This document shows, in pieces, positions 1 to 9,404 of a stretch of DNA of 64,000 nucleotides. The notes beneath the pieces were generated by a model. That model searched no databases and had not been told where the DNA came from. It saw only the letters and a list, made by a program, of their open reading frames with translations. Position 1 is the first letter of the stretch, and each line of letters opens with the position of its first letter. The DNA lies in assembly GCF_009930815.1 (NCBI RefSeq), contig NZ_CP022222.1:8660501-8724500 (forward strand), written 5' to 3'. The translations under genes were made by a program, and so were the position numbers. The DNA is from Bradyrhizobium sp. CCBAU 051011. Lineage in GTDB: Bacteria > Pseudomonadota > Alphaproteobacteria > Rhizobiales > Xanthobacteraceae.

Positions 1-242
1 CTGTATCCGGCACCCGCGCCCGGATCGTAAGCCAGCATCGCGACGAAATGAGTGGCCCAGATTCCGCAGCCTCCGACAGCCGCGTCGAGACCGATCCAGA
101 CTGCGCGCGTCCGGCCGCGCGATGCCCTGGCGCGATGAAACAGGCTTATGGCGACAGCGCTGGCGAGCCAGCAGATGGTGCCTGCCAATACGACCAGGCG
201 CCAATCATGTTCAGTGGTGAGGCAAGTTAAGACGCGGTACAT
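1..242 (-). CDS. MHYT-domain membrane sensor protein, N-terminal fragment (cut by window edge)
   Basis: The first 80 codons of a gene that runs off the left edge. Read from the ATG at 242, it gives a hydrophobic segment at about residues 15-35 and then GIWATHFVAMLAYDP at residues 60-74, a variant of the MHYT signature in which the second conserved block is WATHFVAM. MHYT domains are membrane sensors thought to bind a diatomic gas through copper, and are usually followed by GGDEF/EAL or kinase domains. The output domain lies outside the window, so the full role is unknown. It is too short and too edge-truncated to be noticed by length alone; the motif is the evidence. Confidence 0.7.
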   Translation of the reverse strand, partial: MYRVLTCLTTEHDWRLVVLAGTICWLASAVAISLFHRARASRGRTRAVWIGLDAAVGGCGIWATHFVAMLAYDPGAGAGY

Positions 243-601
243 TACAGACTCCCCCAGCGGTCTGTAACAACGGTCCCATTCGTATATTTGGAGTAACCAC
301 CTCAATCCGGAGTGGGCGGATGGTGAACAAACGTTTTGGAACTCAACCGGCCGCAGCCTGCCGATGGTTAACGGGCGTTAGCAAGCACCACTGCTGCAGC
401 GGGGCCCGAAAAGCGGCCCGGATCTGAGGTGAGCGTTGCGCATGGGTCACCCTTCAGGGCGCCCATGCCGCTCAAACAGGTCCGTTTCGATATAACACTT
501 CAACGGATATCGAAGTATGGATGCTGTCAGCCGCCTGCGCGAGAAAAACGCCGCGCGAGATATTCTTCCCGCGCGGCGATTTGCCTCAACCAGGGCGACG
601 A
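243..601. other. Intergenic region between two minus-strand genes
   Basis: No convincing gene. It should hold the promoter of the MHYT gene (near 245-400) and the terminator of the DUF892 gene (549-578). Short ORFs on both strands here have no recognisable motif. Confidence 0.5.
549..578 (-). terminator. Rho-independent terminator of the DUF892 gene
   Basis: A 9-bp perfect stem (CGCCGCGCG at 549-557 paired with CGCGCGGCG at 570-578) with a 12-nt loop. Read on the minus strand it is followed by TTTTTC, and it starts about 23 bp after the DUF892 stop. Confidence 0.8.
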
Positions 602-1108
602 TCAGCTTGCGGCGCGCAGGTTGACCTTGCCTTCCGCCAGCGAGGTCAGCTTCTTGTCGGTCGTCTTTTCCTCGTCGAGCGTCTGCTGCAGGATGCTGGC
701 GCAATCGTTGCGCCCAAGCTGCCGCGCCCACGCAATCAGGCTGCCGTAGCGGGTAATTTCATAGTGCTCGGCGGCCTGCGCGGCGTTGATCAGCGCTGCA
801 TCCAGCACAGCCTTGTCTTCGACCTCGGCCGCAACTTCATCGGCTTCCTCGATGATGCCGTCGATGGCCGGGCAATCGACCGCCTTCACCTCGGCGCCGT
901 GCATGCGGAACACCTCTTCCAGGCGCTGTACATGCGTCCTGGTTTCGTCGAGATGTGTCAAAAAGCCCTGCTTTAGCTGCTTGTCGGTGGCCTTTTCGGC
1001 CATTTTTGGCAGCGCCTTCACGAGTTGTTTCTCGGCGTAATAGATGTCCTGCAATTGGTGGATGAACAGGTCGTTCATGGTCTTGATGTCTTTGGTGAAG
1101 AGTCCCAT
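602..1108 (-). CDS. YciE/YciF-type ferroxidase-like protein (DUF892)
   Basis: 168 residues, the usual size of the DUF892 (YciF/YciE) family of four-helix, ferritin-like proteins. The opening MGLFTKDIKTMNDLFIHQLQDIYYAEKQ carries the family's LxDIYYAEKQ core, and later E/H-rich helices (HLDETRTHVQRLEEVF, AAEHYEITRYG) supply the likely metal ligands. Members are cytoplasmic and are induced by general and osmotic stress in many proteobacteria. The ATG at 1108 follows the spacing of the family. An EcfG-like promoter lies 88 bp upstream and a strong terminator follows, so this looks like a monocistronic general-stress gene. Confidence 0.9.
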   Translation of the reverse strand: MGLFTKDIKTMNDLFIHQLQDIYYAEKQLVKALPKMAEKATDKQLKQGFLTHLDETRTHVQRLEEVFRMHGAEVKAVDCPAIDGIIEEADEVAAEVEDKAVLDAALINAAQAAEHYEITRYGSLIAWARQLGRNDCASILQQTLDEEKTTDKKLTSLAEGKVNLRAAS

Positions 1109-1506
1109 TGCCGTCGTCCTCCGTTTGGAACACGCGGGTGCACGGCCTGGTTTTTGGCCCCGTCGCGCGCTTCGTGTTCGATGCTGATGGAGGCTAACCG
1201 GCTCGCGAATGCGATGTTCCTAATCGCCCCGAAAACGTCGCGATGGAACGCTGGAAACGCTGGAACGCCGCGGACAAAAACAGCACCGCGGAAACGGACC
1301 TCATTGCGACTCAAAATCGTTAACGCGGCGACATATGTAGGGCGTATGACAAAGACGGCGAGCGAAGCCAAAAGGCATGCTTGTCAAGGGCTGCACAACG
1401 GTCCGGTTTTGGCTTATGGGTTGCGCGCACGGTGCCCTCTGCCCGTCGACTGTCACGTGCCGTGACAGGCCCACCTTTACCTATTGCCGCCCCGCCGGGA
1501 GGATGA
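1109..1506. other. Divergent intergenic region (398 bp)
   Basis: Separates the minus-strand DUF892 gene from the plus-strand UPF0104 gene and carries both promoters. The only clear signal is the EcfG-like element at 1196-1220. A short GGAACGCTGG/GGAAACGCTGG direct repeat lies near 1245-1265. No gene seen. Confidence 0.5.
1196..1220 (-). promoter_or_regulatory. EcfG-type general stress promoter candidate
   Basis: Minus strand reads GGAAC-N16-GGTT, matching the EcfG consensus of alphaproteobacteria (GGAAC, 16-17 bp, cGTT) in spacing and in the -35 element. It points at the DUF892 gene, leaving a leader of roughly 80 nt. Confidence 0.5.
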
Positions 1507-2571
1507 ATGCATCGGCTGCTGACCGCGCTCGGGCGCGGCTTCAAGGAGAAGATCGGCTGGAAACGGCTAGGAATCGCTGCGAGTCTTCTCATCATAGCTC
1601 TTGCGATCACCCATCTGGTTCGCACCCTCAAGGGTGTCGATACCGGGGTGATTCTGACTGCGCTGACCGAAATCGCGCCGCATCGCATCGCGCTGGCGGC
1701 GCTGTGCGTGGTCGGTGCGTTCTGCACGCTCACTTTCTATGATTTCTTCGCATTGCGAACCATTGGCAAGAATCACGTCCCTTACCGCATCGCCGCGCTG
1801 TCGAGCTTCACCAGCTACACCATCGGCCACAATATCGGCGCCACCGTCTTTACCGGCGGCGCGATCAGGTTCCGGATTTATTCCGACTACGGCCTGACGG
1901 CGATCGATGTCGCAAAAATCTGCTTTCTCTCGGGCCTCACCTTCTGGCTCGGCAATCTGTTCGTGCTCGGCTGCGGCATGGCCTGGCATCCCGAAGCGGC
2001 ATCGGCGATGGACCTGCTGCCGCCGGCGATGAACCGGCTGATCGCGATCGGCTGCCTGGCCGGCATCGCGGCGTATTTCGTCTGGTTGCTGATGGGCAAG
2101 GGCCGCCGCGAGCTCGGGCAGAATGGCTGGAAAGTCGTATTGCCCTCGGCGCGACTGACGCTGCTGCAGGTCCTGATCGGCGTCGTCGATCTCGGCTTCT
2201 GTGCGCTGGCGATGTATCTGTTGATGCCGATGTCGCCGCATATCGATTTCGTTTCGCTGGCGGTGGTGTTCATCCTGGCGACGCTGCTCGGCTTTGCCAG
2301 TCACGCGCCCGGCAGCATTGGCGTGTTCGACGCGGCGATGCTGGTGGCGCTGCCGCAGTTCGGCAAGGAACAATTGCTCGCGACGCTGGTGGTGTTCCGA
2401 ATTCTATATTTCCTGATCCCGTTCGGCATCTCGATCTGGATCATGGGGACGCGCGAGCTCTGGCTCAGCGTGGTGCAGCCTTGGCTGGAACGCCGCCGGC
2501 TCAGCGAAGCCTGCACCGCCAAGGCCAGGGTGCGGCAACGTGTCGAGAGAGGCCAATCCCGCGGCCAGTAA
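1507..2571 (+). CDS. UPF0104 / lysylphosphatidylglycerol synthase TM-region family membrane protein
   Basis: 354 residues, almost entirely transmembrane (about 8-9 hydrophobic segments, e.g. residues 22-42 and 58-80). The signatures FTSYTIGHNIGATVFTGG and GFASHAPGSIGVFDAAML correspond to the conserved GxN and HxPGGxGxxE blocks of the MprF flippase-like (YbhN) family. The protein lacks the soluble lysyl-transfer domain of MprF, so it is a stand-alone flippase-like module; substrate unknown. A short charged C-terminal tail overlaps the next gene's upstream region. A second family member sits at 56530-57498 in the polysaccharide locus. Confidence 0.85.
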   Translation: MHRLLTALGRGFKEKIGWKRLGIAASLLIIALAITHLVRTLKGVDTGVILTALTEIAPHRIALAALCVVGAFCTLTFYDFFALRTIGKNHVPYRIAALSSFTSYTIGHNIGATVFTGGAIRFRIYSDYGLTAIDVAKICFLSGLTFWLGNLFVLGCGMAWHPEAASAMDLLPPAMNRLIAIGCLAGIAAYFVWLLMGKGRRELGQNGWKVVLPSARLTLLQVLIGVVDLGFCALAMYLLMPMSPHIDFVSLAVVFILATLLGFASHAPGSIGVFDAAMLVALPQFGKEQLLATLVVFRILYFLIPFGISIWIMGTRELWLSVVQPWLERRRLSEACTAKARVRQRVERGQSRGQ

Positions 2572-2659
2572 CGCCGTCGTTATCTGCGCCGTCTGGTCTT
2601 TTGGGCCGAAGCTGGCTCATTCTCTTATTTCCGCCTTACCGCTAACGTCAAACGACGCC

Positions 2660-4651
2660 ATGGCTGGAATTCTCATACGTTCGATGATGTCGGTCGCGCT
2701 GATTGCCGCTGGGCTGGTCGGCATGTCCGCATCCGCTGCGCAGGCCCAGACCGCCGGCGGCTATGGGCCGCTGCAGATTTCCTGGGAAGTGCGCAACCGC
2801 TTCCGCCTGTTCCGCGAGGAGCGGGACTTCCTGCTGCACGCAGAAGCCGGGCGCGGCCGCAGCGTGCTGGCGTCGGAGCAGGTGCTGGCAATCCAGAGCG
2901 ACGGTCGCGGCTGGGCGCGCAACACCGTGAACCGACTCTGTATCGATCTCGCCGGCCGCGTCAACGAACCCTGCAACCGCGACAACGTCAAGGAAAGCTA
3001 TCTGACGCCGATCGATCATCCGGTCGTGATCCGTCTGACGGGCCCGGTGCCGGTCGGCGCCACCTGCGCCTGGACGGTGGACGACGGCGACGGCCCGCAG
3101 ACTTCGACCTTTGACTGCGCCGAACCGGTCAATCTGCGGGTCCGCTATGGCCGCACCACAGTCGTGACCGCCGACATATCCAGTTCGGAAGGCACTCAGC
3201 GCGCTTTCACCGAGATCGCGGTGCGCGACATCTTCATCGCAGGCATCGGCGACAGCATCGCTTCCGGCGAAGGAAATCCGGACCGCCCGATTGCGCTCGC
3301 CGATGAAGGCTTTTGCTTCCGCTCCTATCTCGGAACGGCGGCTGCGCAATATTACCGGCCGAGCCGCGCCAGCTATAAAGGCGGGCGCGCCTGCGAGGCG
3401 CCTGATTCCCTCGCCGTCTGGCAGCGGCAGAGCGCGCTGTGGTTCAACCCTGCCTGCCACCGTTCGCTCTACAGCTATCAGACCCGGACCGCACTGGCGC
3501 TCGCCATCAGATATCCGCACATCGCGGTGACTTATCTGCCGCTGGCCTGCACCGGCGCCACTATCGCCGATGGACTGTTCGGCTCGCAGCGCGCCCGCGA
3601 TTGCCTGCCGTCGAAAGCGGGCGGCGCATGTCAGGGCACCGTGAACGGACAACTGGCCGAGTTGCGCGAAGCCGTCACCGCCGCAAAGCGCCGGCAGTCG
3701 GACCGTCAGCTCGACCTGGTGCTGTTGTCGATCGGCGCCAACGACATCTATTTCTCCGGCCTCGTCGCCGACGTCATCGTGGACACCGCGACCGAACGCG
3801 CGCTGTTTCGGCGCAGCGGCGTGATGGCTTCGGTCGACGATGCACGCAGCGCCATGGCGCGGGATCTGCCGCAGGGCTTTGCCAAGCTGCGCGAGGCGCT
3901 CAAGCCCCTTGTCGGTGGCGACCTGTCGCGGGTCGTCTACACCTCCTACGCCAATCCGACGCTTGTGAATGGCGGTGCTCCCTGCCCCGGCGGACGCGGC
4001 GGCTTCGACATTCATCCCTCCTTCAATGCCCAGCCGCAGCGGCTGACCGCCGTGTCAAACTTCGTCGAAAACGAATTCCTGCCGCAGCTACGAGGGCTGG
4101 CGCTCTGCGAGGGCGGCATCTTGTGCCGCAATCCGCGCACCGACCGCATGACCTTCGTCGACAGCCATCAGGCCGCTTTTGCCAGCCACGGCTTCTGCGC
4201 GCGCGCCGAAAGCGATCCCGAATTCGACCGGCAGTGCTTTTCGGCGAAGGGCGACAGCTTCGATCCCGATATCGTCACGGCCGCCAACCAGCCGATGCTG
4301 TGCGGCCGCAGCGCCGGCGAGTACCGCGCCTATCTGCCGCGCGCGCGCTGGATCCGCGATGCCAATGACAGCTACTTCGCCGCGATGACCTATCCGCAAG
4401 GCCTGCCGACGTCGCAGCAGCCGTCCGATATCCATGACGCAACTTGGGGCGTGTTGTCGGCGGTCTATGGCGGCGCGGTGCATCCGAGCGCCGAGGGCCA
4501 TGCTGCAATGGCGGATGCAGCCGTGCCGGCCGCCGCCGCCGTGCTGCAGCTCGATGCGGCGGTGCCTGAAGTCACTTCGCAGCCGATCGCGCCACCGGCA
4601 CAGATGCAAAATGCGCCGCGGCCGCCGGGCCGCAGCGGCGGGCTGTACTAG
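2660..4651 (+). CDS. Secreted SGNH/GDSL-family hydrolase
   Basis: 663 residues from the ATG at 2660, chosen because it opens a good signal peptide (MAGILIRSMMSVALIAAGLV, then ASAAQAQ cleavage region); an in-frame GTG/ATG further upstream would bury it. Block I is GIGDSIASGEGNPD, block III GANDIYFSG and block V HPSAEGH, giving the Ser, Gly/Asn and His of the SGNH fold. About 190 residues before block I form an all-beta-looking domain with paired Cys. Longer than typical lipases (about 200-400). It probably cleaves an ester in the periplasm or outside the cell; the substrate cannot be read from sequence. Confidence 0.85.
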   Translation: MAGILIRSMMSVALIAAGLVGMSASAAQAQTAGGYGPLQISWEVRNRFRLFREERDFLLHAEAGRGRSVLASEQVLAIQSDGRGWARNTVNRLCIDLAGRVNEPCNRDNVKESYLTPIDHPVVIRLTGPVPVGATCAWTVDDGDGPQTSTFDCAEPVNLRVRYGRTTVVTADISSSEGTQRAFTEIAVRDIFIAGIGDSIASGEGNPDRPIALADEGFCFRSYLGTAAAQYYRPSRASYKGGRACEAPDSLAVWQRQSALWFNPACHRSLYSYQTRTALALAIRYPHIAVTYLPLACTGATIADGLFGSQRARDCLPSKAGGACQGTVNGQLAELREAVTAAKRRQSDRQLDLVLLSIGANDIYFSGLVADVIVDTATERALFRRSGVMASVDDARSAMARDLPQGFAKLREALKPLVGGDLSRVVYTSYANPTLVNGGAPCPGGRGGFDIHPSFNAQPQRLTAVSNFVENEFLPQLRGLALCEGGILCRNPRTDRMTFVDSHQAAFASHGFCARAESDPEFDRQCFSAKGDSFDPDIVTAANQPMLCGRSAGEYRAYLPRARWIRDANDSYFAAMTYPQGLPTSQQPSDIHDATWGVLSAVYGGAVHPSAEGHAAMADAAVPAAAAVLQLDAAVPEVTSQPIAPPAQMQNAPRPPGRSGGLY

Positions 4652-4680
4652 CAAGGCGACATCGCTTCGCAGCGCGTTTG

Positions 4681-5283
4681 CTATTTGGCAGGCGCGGGTG
4701 CCGCAGGCACCGGAGTGGTGGCCTTCTTGACGGCCGGAGCCTTCGCCGGTGGTTGTTTCATCGCCGCGGCGTGCGCCGGCAGATATTTGGCGATGATCGC
4801 AGGATCGACTTGCGCCAGCGTCGTGTCCGGCAAGCGGTTCCAGACCTCATCCTTGCCCAGCAGCGAGATGCCGAGATAACCGCGCATCGTCAGCGTCTGC
4901 CCGTCGGGACTGAGCGTCATCTTGGCTTTGTAGATCTTGCCATCGCGCGGATCGAGCACGTTGCCGTTCTCGTATTTCAGGCCCTCCCGCTTCATGTCGC
5001 GGATGAAGGAGAGCCCGAGCCACGGCGCATCCTTGCGATCGTCGGTGCATTTCGCGCAGGTCGGATTGGGCGGATCGCCGGGCTGGAGAAAGAGCTTGGC
5101 GAACACGCCTTCGAACAGGCCGTTGCGATCGACCACCAGGAACCATCCGACCGGCTTGCCCTTCTCGACCTTCTCCCACAGCCCCGCCGCGGAAGGCTCC
5201 GCCGGCTGCGCGGCGAGCTCGCCGGTGAAGGCGAGACCGATCACGATCGAGAGCACCAGTTGAAATCCGGTCAGCTTGCGCAT
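4681..5283 (-). CDS. Exported DUF2147-domain protein
   Basis: About 200 residues with a signal peptide ([20 protein letters not shown]). The core from [15 protein letters not shown] through [24 protein letters not shown] matches DUF2147, a small lipocalin-like beta-barrel family. A CAKC pair near residue 80 is notable. The tail is an Ala/Pro/Lys-rich linker ([21 protein letters not shown]) that may touch the wall or outer membrane. The ATG at 5283 has AGGTG 6 nt upstream and is preferred to the ATG at 5289 and GTG at 5292. Convergent with the SGNH gene. Function unknown. Confidence 0.8.
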   Translation of the reverse strand: MRKLTGFQLVLSIVIGLAFTGELAAQPAEPSAAGLWEKVEKGKPVGWFLVVDRNGLFEGVFAKLFLQPGDPPNPTCAKCTDDRKDAPWLGLSFIRDMKREGLKYENGNVLDPRDGKIYKAKMTLSPDGQTLTMRGYLGISLLGKDEVWNRLPDTTLAQVDPAIIAKYLPAHAAAMKQPPAKAPAVKKATTPVPAAPAPAK

Positions 5284-5398
5284 CGTCATCACCTGATCAA
5301 TTCCCTAAATGAATGGCCGCAGACTAAGGCCATTTCGCGGAGGGTTCCAGTCGCGATCGTCGCCCCAACCAAGCACCGCGCCTAACATTTTTGGGAAC

Positions 5399-7036
<1,638 letters not shown>

Positions 7037-7040
<4 letters not shown>

Positions 7041-8173
7041 GGTGGGCCGCCCTGCTCCTGCTTGTGGTCGCGAGCATCACGCCACGATCTGCCGCGGCGG
7101 CGGAATATCATCGCGAGGAGTTGCGCATTCCGATGGAGGCTGCGGGTCCGCGCGGACTTGAAGCGATGCTGCTCAGGCCCTCGGGCACGCGGCGCTATCC
7201 ACTCGCCCTGATCAGCCACGGCACGCCGCGCGAGGGGCTTTCGCGGGCGCCGATGTCGCCGTACGGATCTTATCGCCAAGCGCTCGAATTCGCCCGGCGG
7301 GGCTTTGCGGCGCTGGTCTTCATGCGCAGGGGCTACGGCGATTCCGGCGGCCAATATGCCGAGAGCAGCGGCCCATGTGAGCGGCGCGACTACATGCGGG
7401 CGGCGCGCGAGTCGGCGAGCGATTTGCGGGCGGCGATCGAGGCCATGAGGAGCCGGACCGACGTTTCGACCGATGGCATGATCGCCGTCGGCGTCTCCGC
7501 CGGCGGTTTCGCATCGCTGGCGCTGACCGCCGATCCACCGCCGGGCCTCGTCGCCGCGATCAACTTCGCCGGCGGCCGCGGTTCGCGCGCCAACAACGAG
7601 GTCTGCGACGAGGATGCCCTCGTCCGCGCCTTCACCACGCTCGGCAAGACATCGCGGATTCCGACGCTGTGGATCTATGCGCAGAACGACAGGTTCTTCG
7701 GACCCGAGCTGGTGCGCAGAATGCACGCTGGCTTTACCGGCGCCGGCGGGCGGGCTCAATTCGTCGACTTCCCGCCACATGGCGAAGATGGGCATTTTCC
7801 GCCACATGGCGAAGATGGGCATTTTCTATTTTCGCGTGGCATCCCGCTCTGGACGTCAGCGGTCGATGGCTTCCTGCGCGATCAAAATCTCGGAACGCGC
7901 GACATCGCCGCGATGCCGGCACCCTCGTCAATTCCACCGCCGCCGCAACTGCGCGACAAGGGGCGCGCGGGATTTGCCGATTATCTTTCCGCGAGCCCGC
8001 ACAGGGCGTTTGCTGTCTCGCCAAAGGGCGCTTTTGCTTTCCGCAGCGCGCGCCGGTCGGCGCGCGAAGCGGCGGAAACAGCGCTTGCCGCCTGCGCAGA
8101 GTATGCGCCCGATTGCGCGCTATATGCGGTCGACGACCATCTCGCCGAAACCGCCAACGCCGGATCGCGCTGA
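7037..8173 (+). CDS. Exported alpha/beta hydrolase (dienelactone hydrolase type) with duplicated catalytic-His segment
   Basis: 378 residues from the ATG overlapping the previous stop. A signal peptide (MRWAALLLLVVASI...AAAA) precedes an alpha/beta hydrolase: oxyanion region ISHGTP, nucleophile GVSAGG (Ser154), acid in YAQNDRFFG, and His in GEDGH. The segment PPHGEDGHF occurs twice in tandem (27-bp repeat at 7773-7826), so two candidate catalytic histidines stand nine residues apart. After the hydrolase core, a C-terminal region of about 100 residues is unlike the family core and contains two Cys. Likely periplasmic esterase/peptidase. Confidence 0.85.
7773..7826 (+). repeat. 27-bp exact tandem duplication inside the hydrolase gene
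   Basis: Two identical 27-bp units (7773-7799 and 7800-7826), in frame, each encoding PPHGEDGHF. The lack of any mismatch suggests a recent slippage event. Confidence 0.95.
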
Positions 8174-8187
8174 ACGTCCTCCGGACT

Positions 8188-8508
8188 TCAGGCCTGCCGC
8201 TCCGGCGTCGACACCACGAGACCGTCGAGGTCGTCGCTCACCTTGATCTGGCATGACAGGCGCGAGTTCGGCCGCACGTCAAAACCGAAATCCAGCATGT
8301 CTTCTTCCATCGGGGTCGGCGCGCCGACCTTCTCGCGCCAGGCTTCCTCGACATAGACGTGACACGTCGCGCAGGCGCAGGCGCCGCCGCATTCGGCCTC
8401 GATGCCCGGGATGGCGTTGCGAATCGCGGCTTCCATCACGGTCGCGCCGTTCTCGACTTCAATGGTTCGTTTTTCGCCCGTGTGGTCGACAAAGTGGATT
8501 TTGGCCAT
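8188..8508 (-). CDS. Adrenodoxin-type [2Fe-2S] ferredoxin
   Basis: 106 residues. Cluster ligands C40, C46, C49 and C86 fit C-x5-C-x2-C-x36-C, the vertebrate/alphaproteobacterial adrenodoxin pattern, within [16 protein letters not shown]. This is the class that serves P450s and, in some cases, Fe-S assembly (FdxB); no P450 or isc gene is nearby. Electrons may come from the ferredoxin-NADP reductase at 5399-6427, although adrenodoxin-type proteins more often use a ferredoxin reductase of another class. Convergent with the hydrolase gene, 14 bp apart. Confidence 0.93.
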   Translation of the reverse strand: MAKIHFVDHTGEKRTIEVENGATVMEAAIRNAIPGIEAECGGACACATCHVYVEEAWREKVGAPTPMEEDMLDFGFDVRPNSRLSCQIKVSDDLDGLVVSTPERQA

Positions 8509-8639
8509 GATCGCTCGTGCTGCCGGAATCTGTGAGGAAGGTCCCGGCAGTCCTATAACGGGTCGATCCGTACAGCGCCAGCGGTCGGGACGAAAACCTT
8601 AAACGAGGCATTATACGAAGGTTTTGGCCGGTTTTCCGC

Positions 8640-9017
8640 TCAGGAACGGCGCAGAACCGCCTCGATCGCTTCCCGGGCCTGCGCAACCGCCTCGCCGAGT
8701 TCGGCGAGCGCCGCGGCGGCGTCGGAGCCGCTCGCGATGGCCGCCTCCAGCCGGGCTGCAGCCTCGGCGACGGCAAAGGCGCCGATCGCGCGGGCCGACC
8801 CCTTGAGCGTGTGCGCCAGCGCAGTGGCATCCGCAGGTGCGGCAGCGAGCGTGAGCACGAGTTTTAACGACTGGGCCGAGAACATCGTCAACACCTCCTG
8901 CTCGATACCGGCGTCGCCGAGCGTCATGCGCTGGAGGTGGTCGAAATCGATCGGCCCGCCGCCGGGAGCCAGCGGTGGCGATGGCATCCATTCAATCCGT
9001 TCGAGAGGAAGCGGCAT
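8640..9017 (-). CDS. Histidine phosphotransfer (Hpt) domain protein
   Basis: 125 residues from the ATG at 9017; a GTG at 9080 would add a Gly/Pro-rich stretch and looks less likely. The phosphorylatable His69 lies in AHTLKGSARAIGA, the classic Hpt block, inside an all-helical, Ala-rich domain. No kinase domain, so it is a free-standing relay protein in the cytoplasm. It is divergent from the polar giant protein gene, sharing a region with a CtrA-type site, which suggests a cell-cycle or polarity relay; that link is inference. It is not obviously ChpT, which is longer and has a pseudo-ATPase domain. Confidence 0.85.
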   Translation of the reverse strand: MPLPLERIEWMPSPPLAPGGGPIDFDHLQRMTLGDAGIEQEVLTMFSAQSLKLVLTLAAAPADATALAHTLKGSARAIGAFAVAEAAARLEAAIASGSDAAAALAELGEAVAQAREAIEAVLRRS

Positions 9018-9404
9018 GGCCTTGGAGATCCCGCCCCCGCCACTGATTCTCGGAGGAGCGCTCTTGGGTGAGCCAACCACGACAGTAGTTAACGGAACGT
9101 TCTCCGTATTCGCCGTAATTTCTCCTTATTTTTGACAAAAATCTGTCTTGATCCGGAATCCGGTTCCAGAAATTTGTGTATCCGTAAGGCTTTAAGGAAC
9201 AAAACTGTTAACGATGATTAAGAATGTCTTAATCGCGGCCATTTCATTCGTATCGCTCTACCAATAGGATGTTTGCGGATGTGTGCGGACAAGCTGCCGG
9301 CGGGCACGCTTGCGGTCCGCTGGGGGTTATGAATCCGGCTTCGAGCTTGCGGGGGTTTTTGCAAGAACGGCTGGGCGCGTACGTTTAAGAGGGCTCGGAC
9401 TGAC
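9018..9404. other. Divergent promoter region between Hpt and polar-protein genes
   Basis: 387 bp, AT-rich for this genome around 9085-9245, with TTAA elements at 9089, 9192, 9208 and 9218-9232. No gene seen. Confidence 0.6.
9218..9232 (+). promoter_or_regulatory. CtrA-type binding site (TTAA-N7-TTAA)
   Basis: An exact TTAA-GAATGTC-TTAA match to the alphaproteobacterial CtrA consensus, with a further TTAAC half-site 10 bp upstream at 9208. It lies about 170 bp before the polar-protein start and about 200 bp before the Hpt start. Confidence 0.5.
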
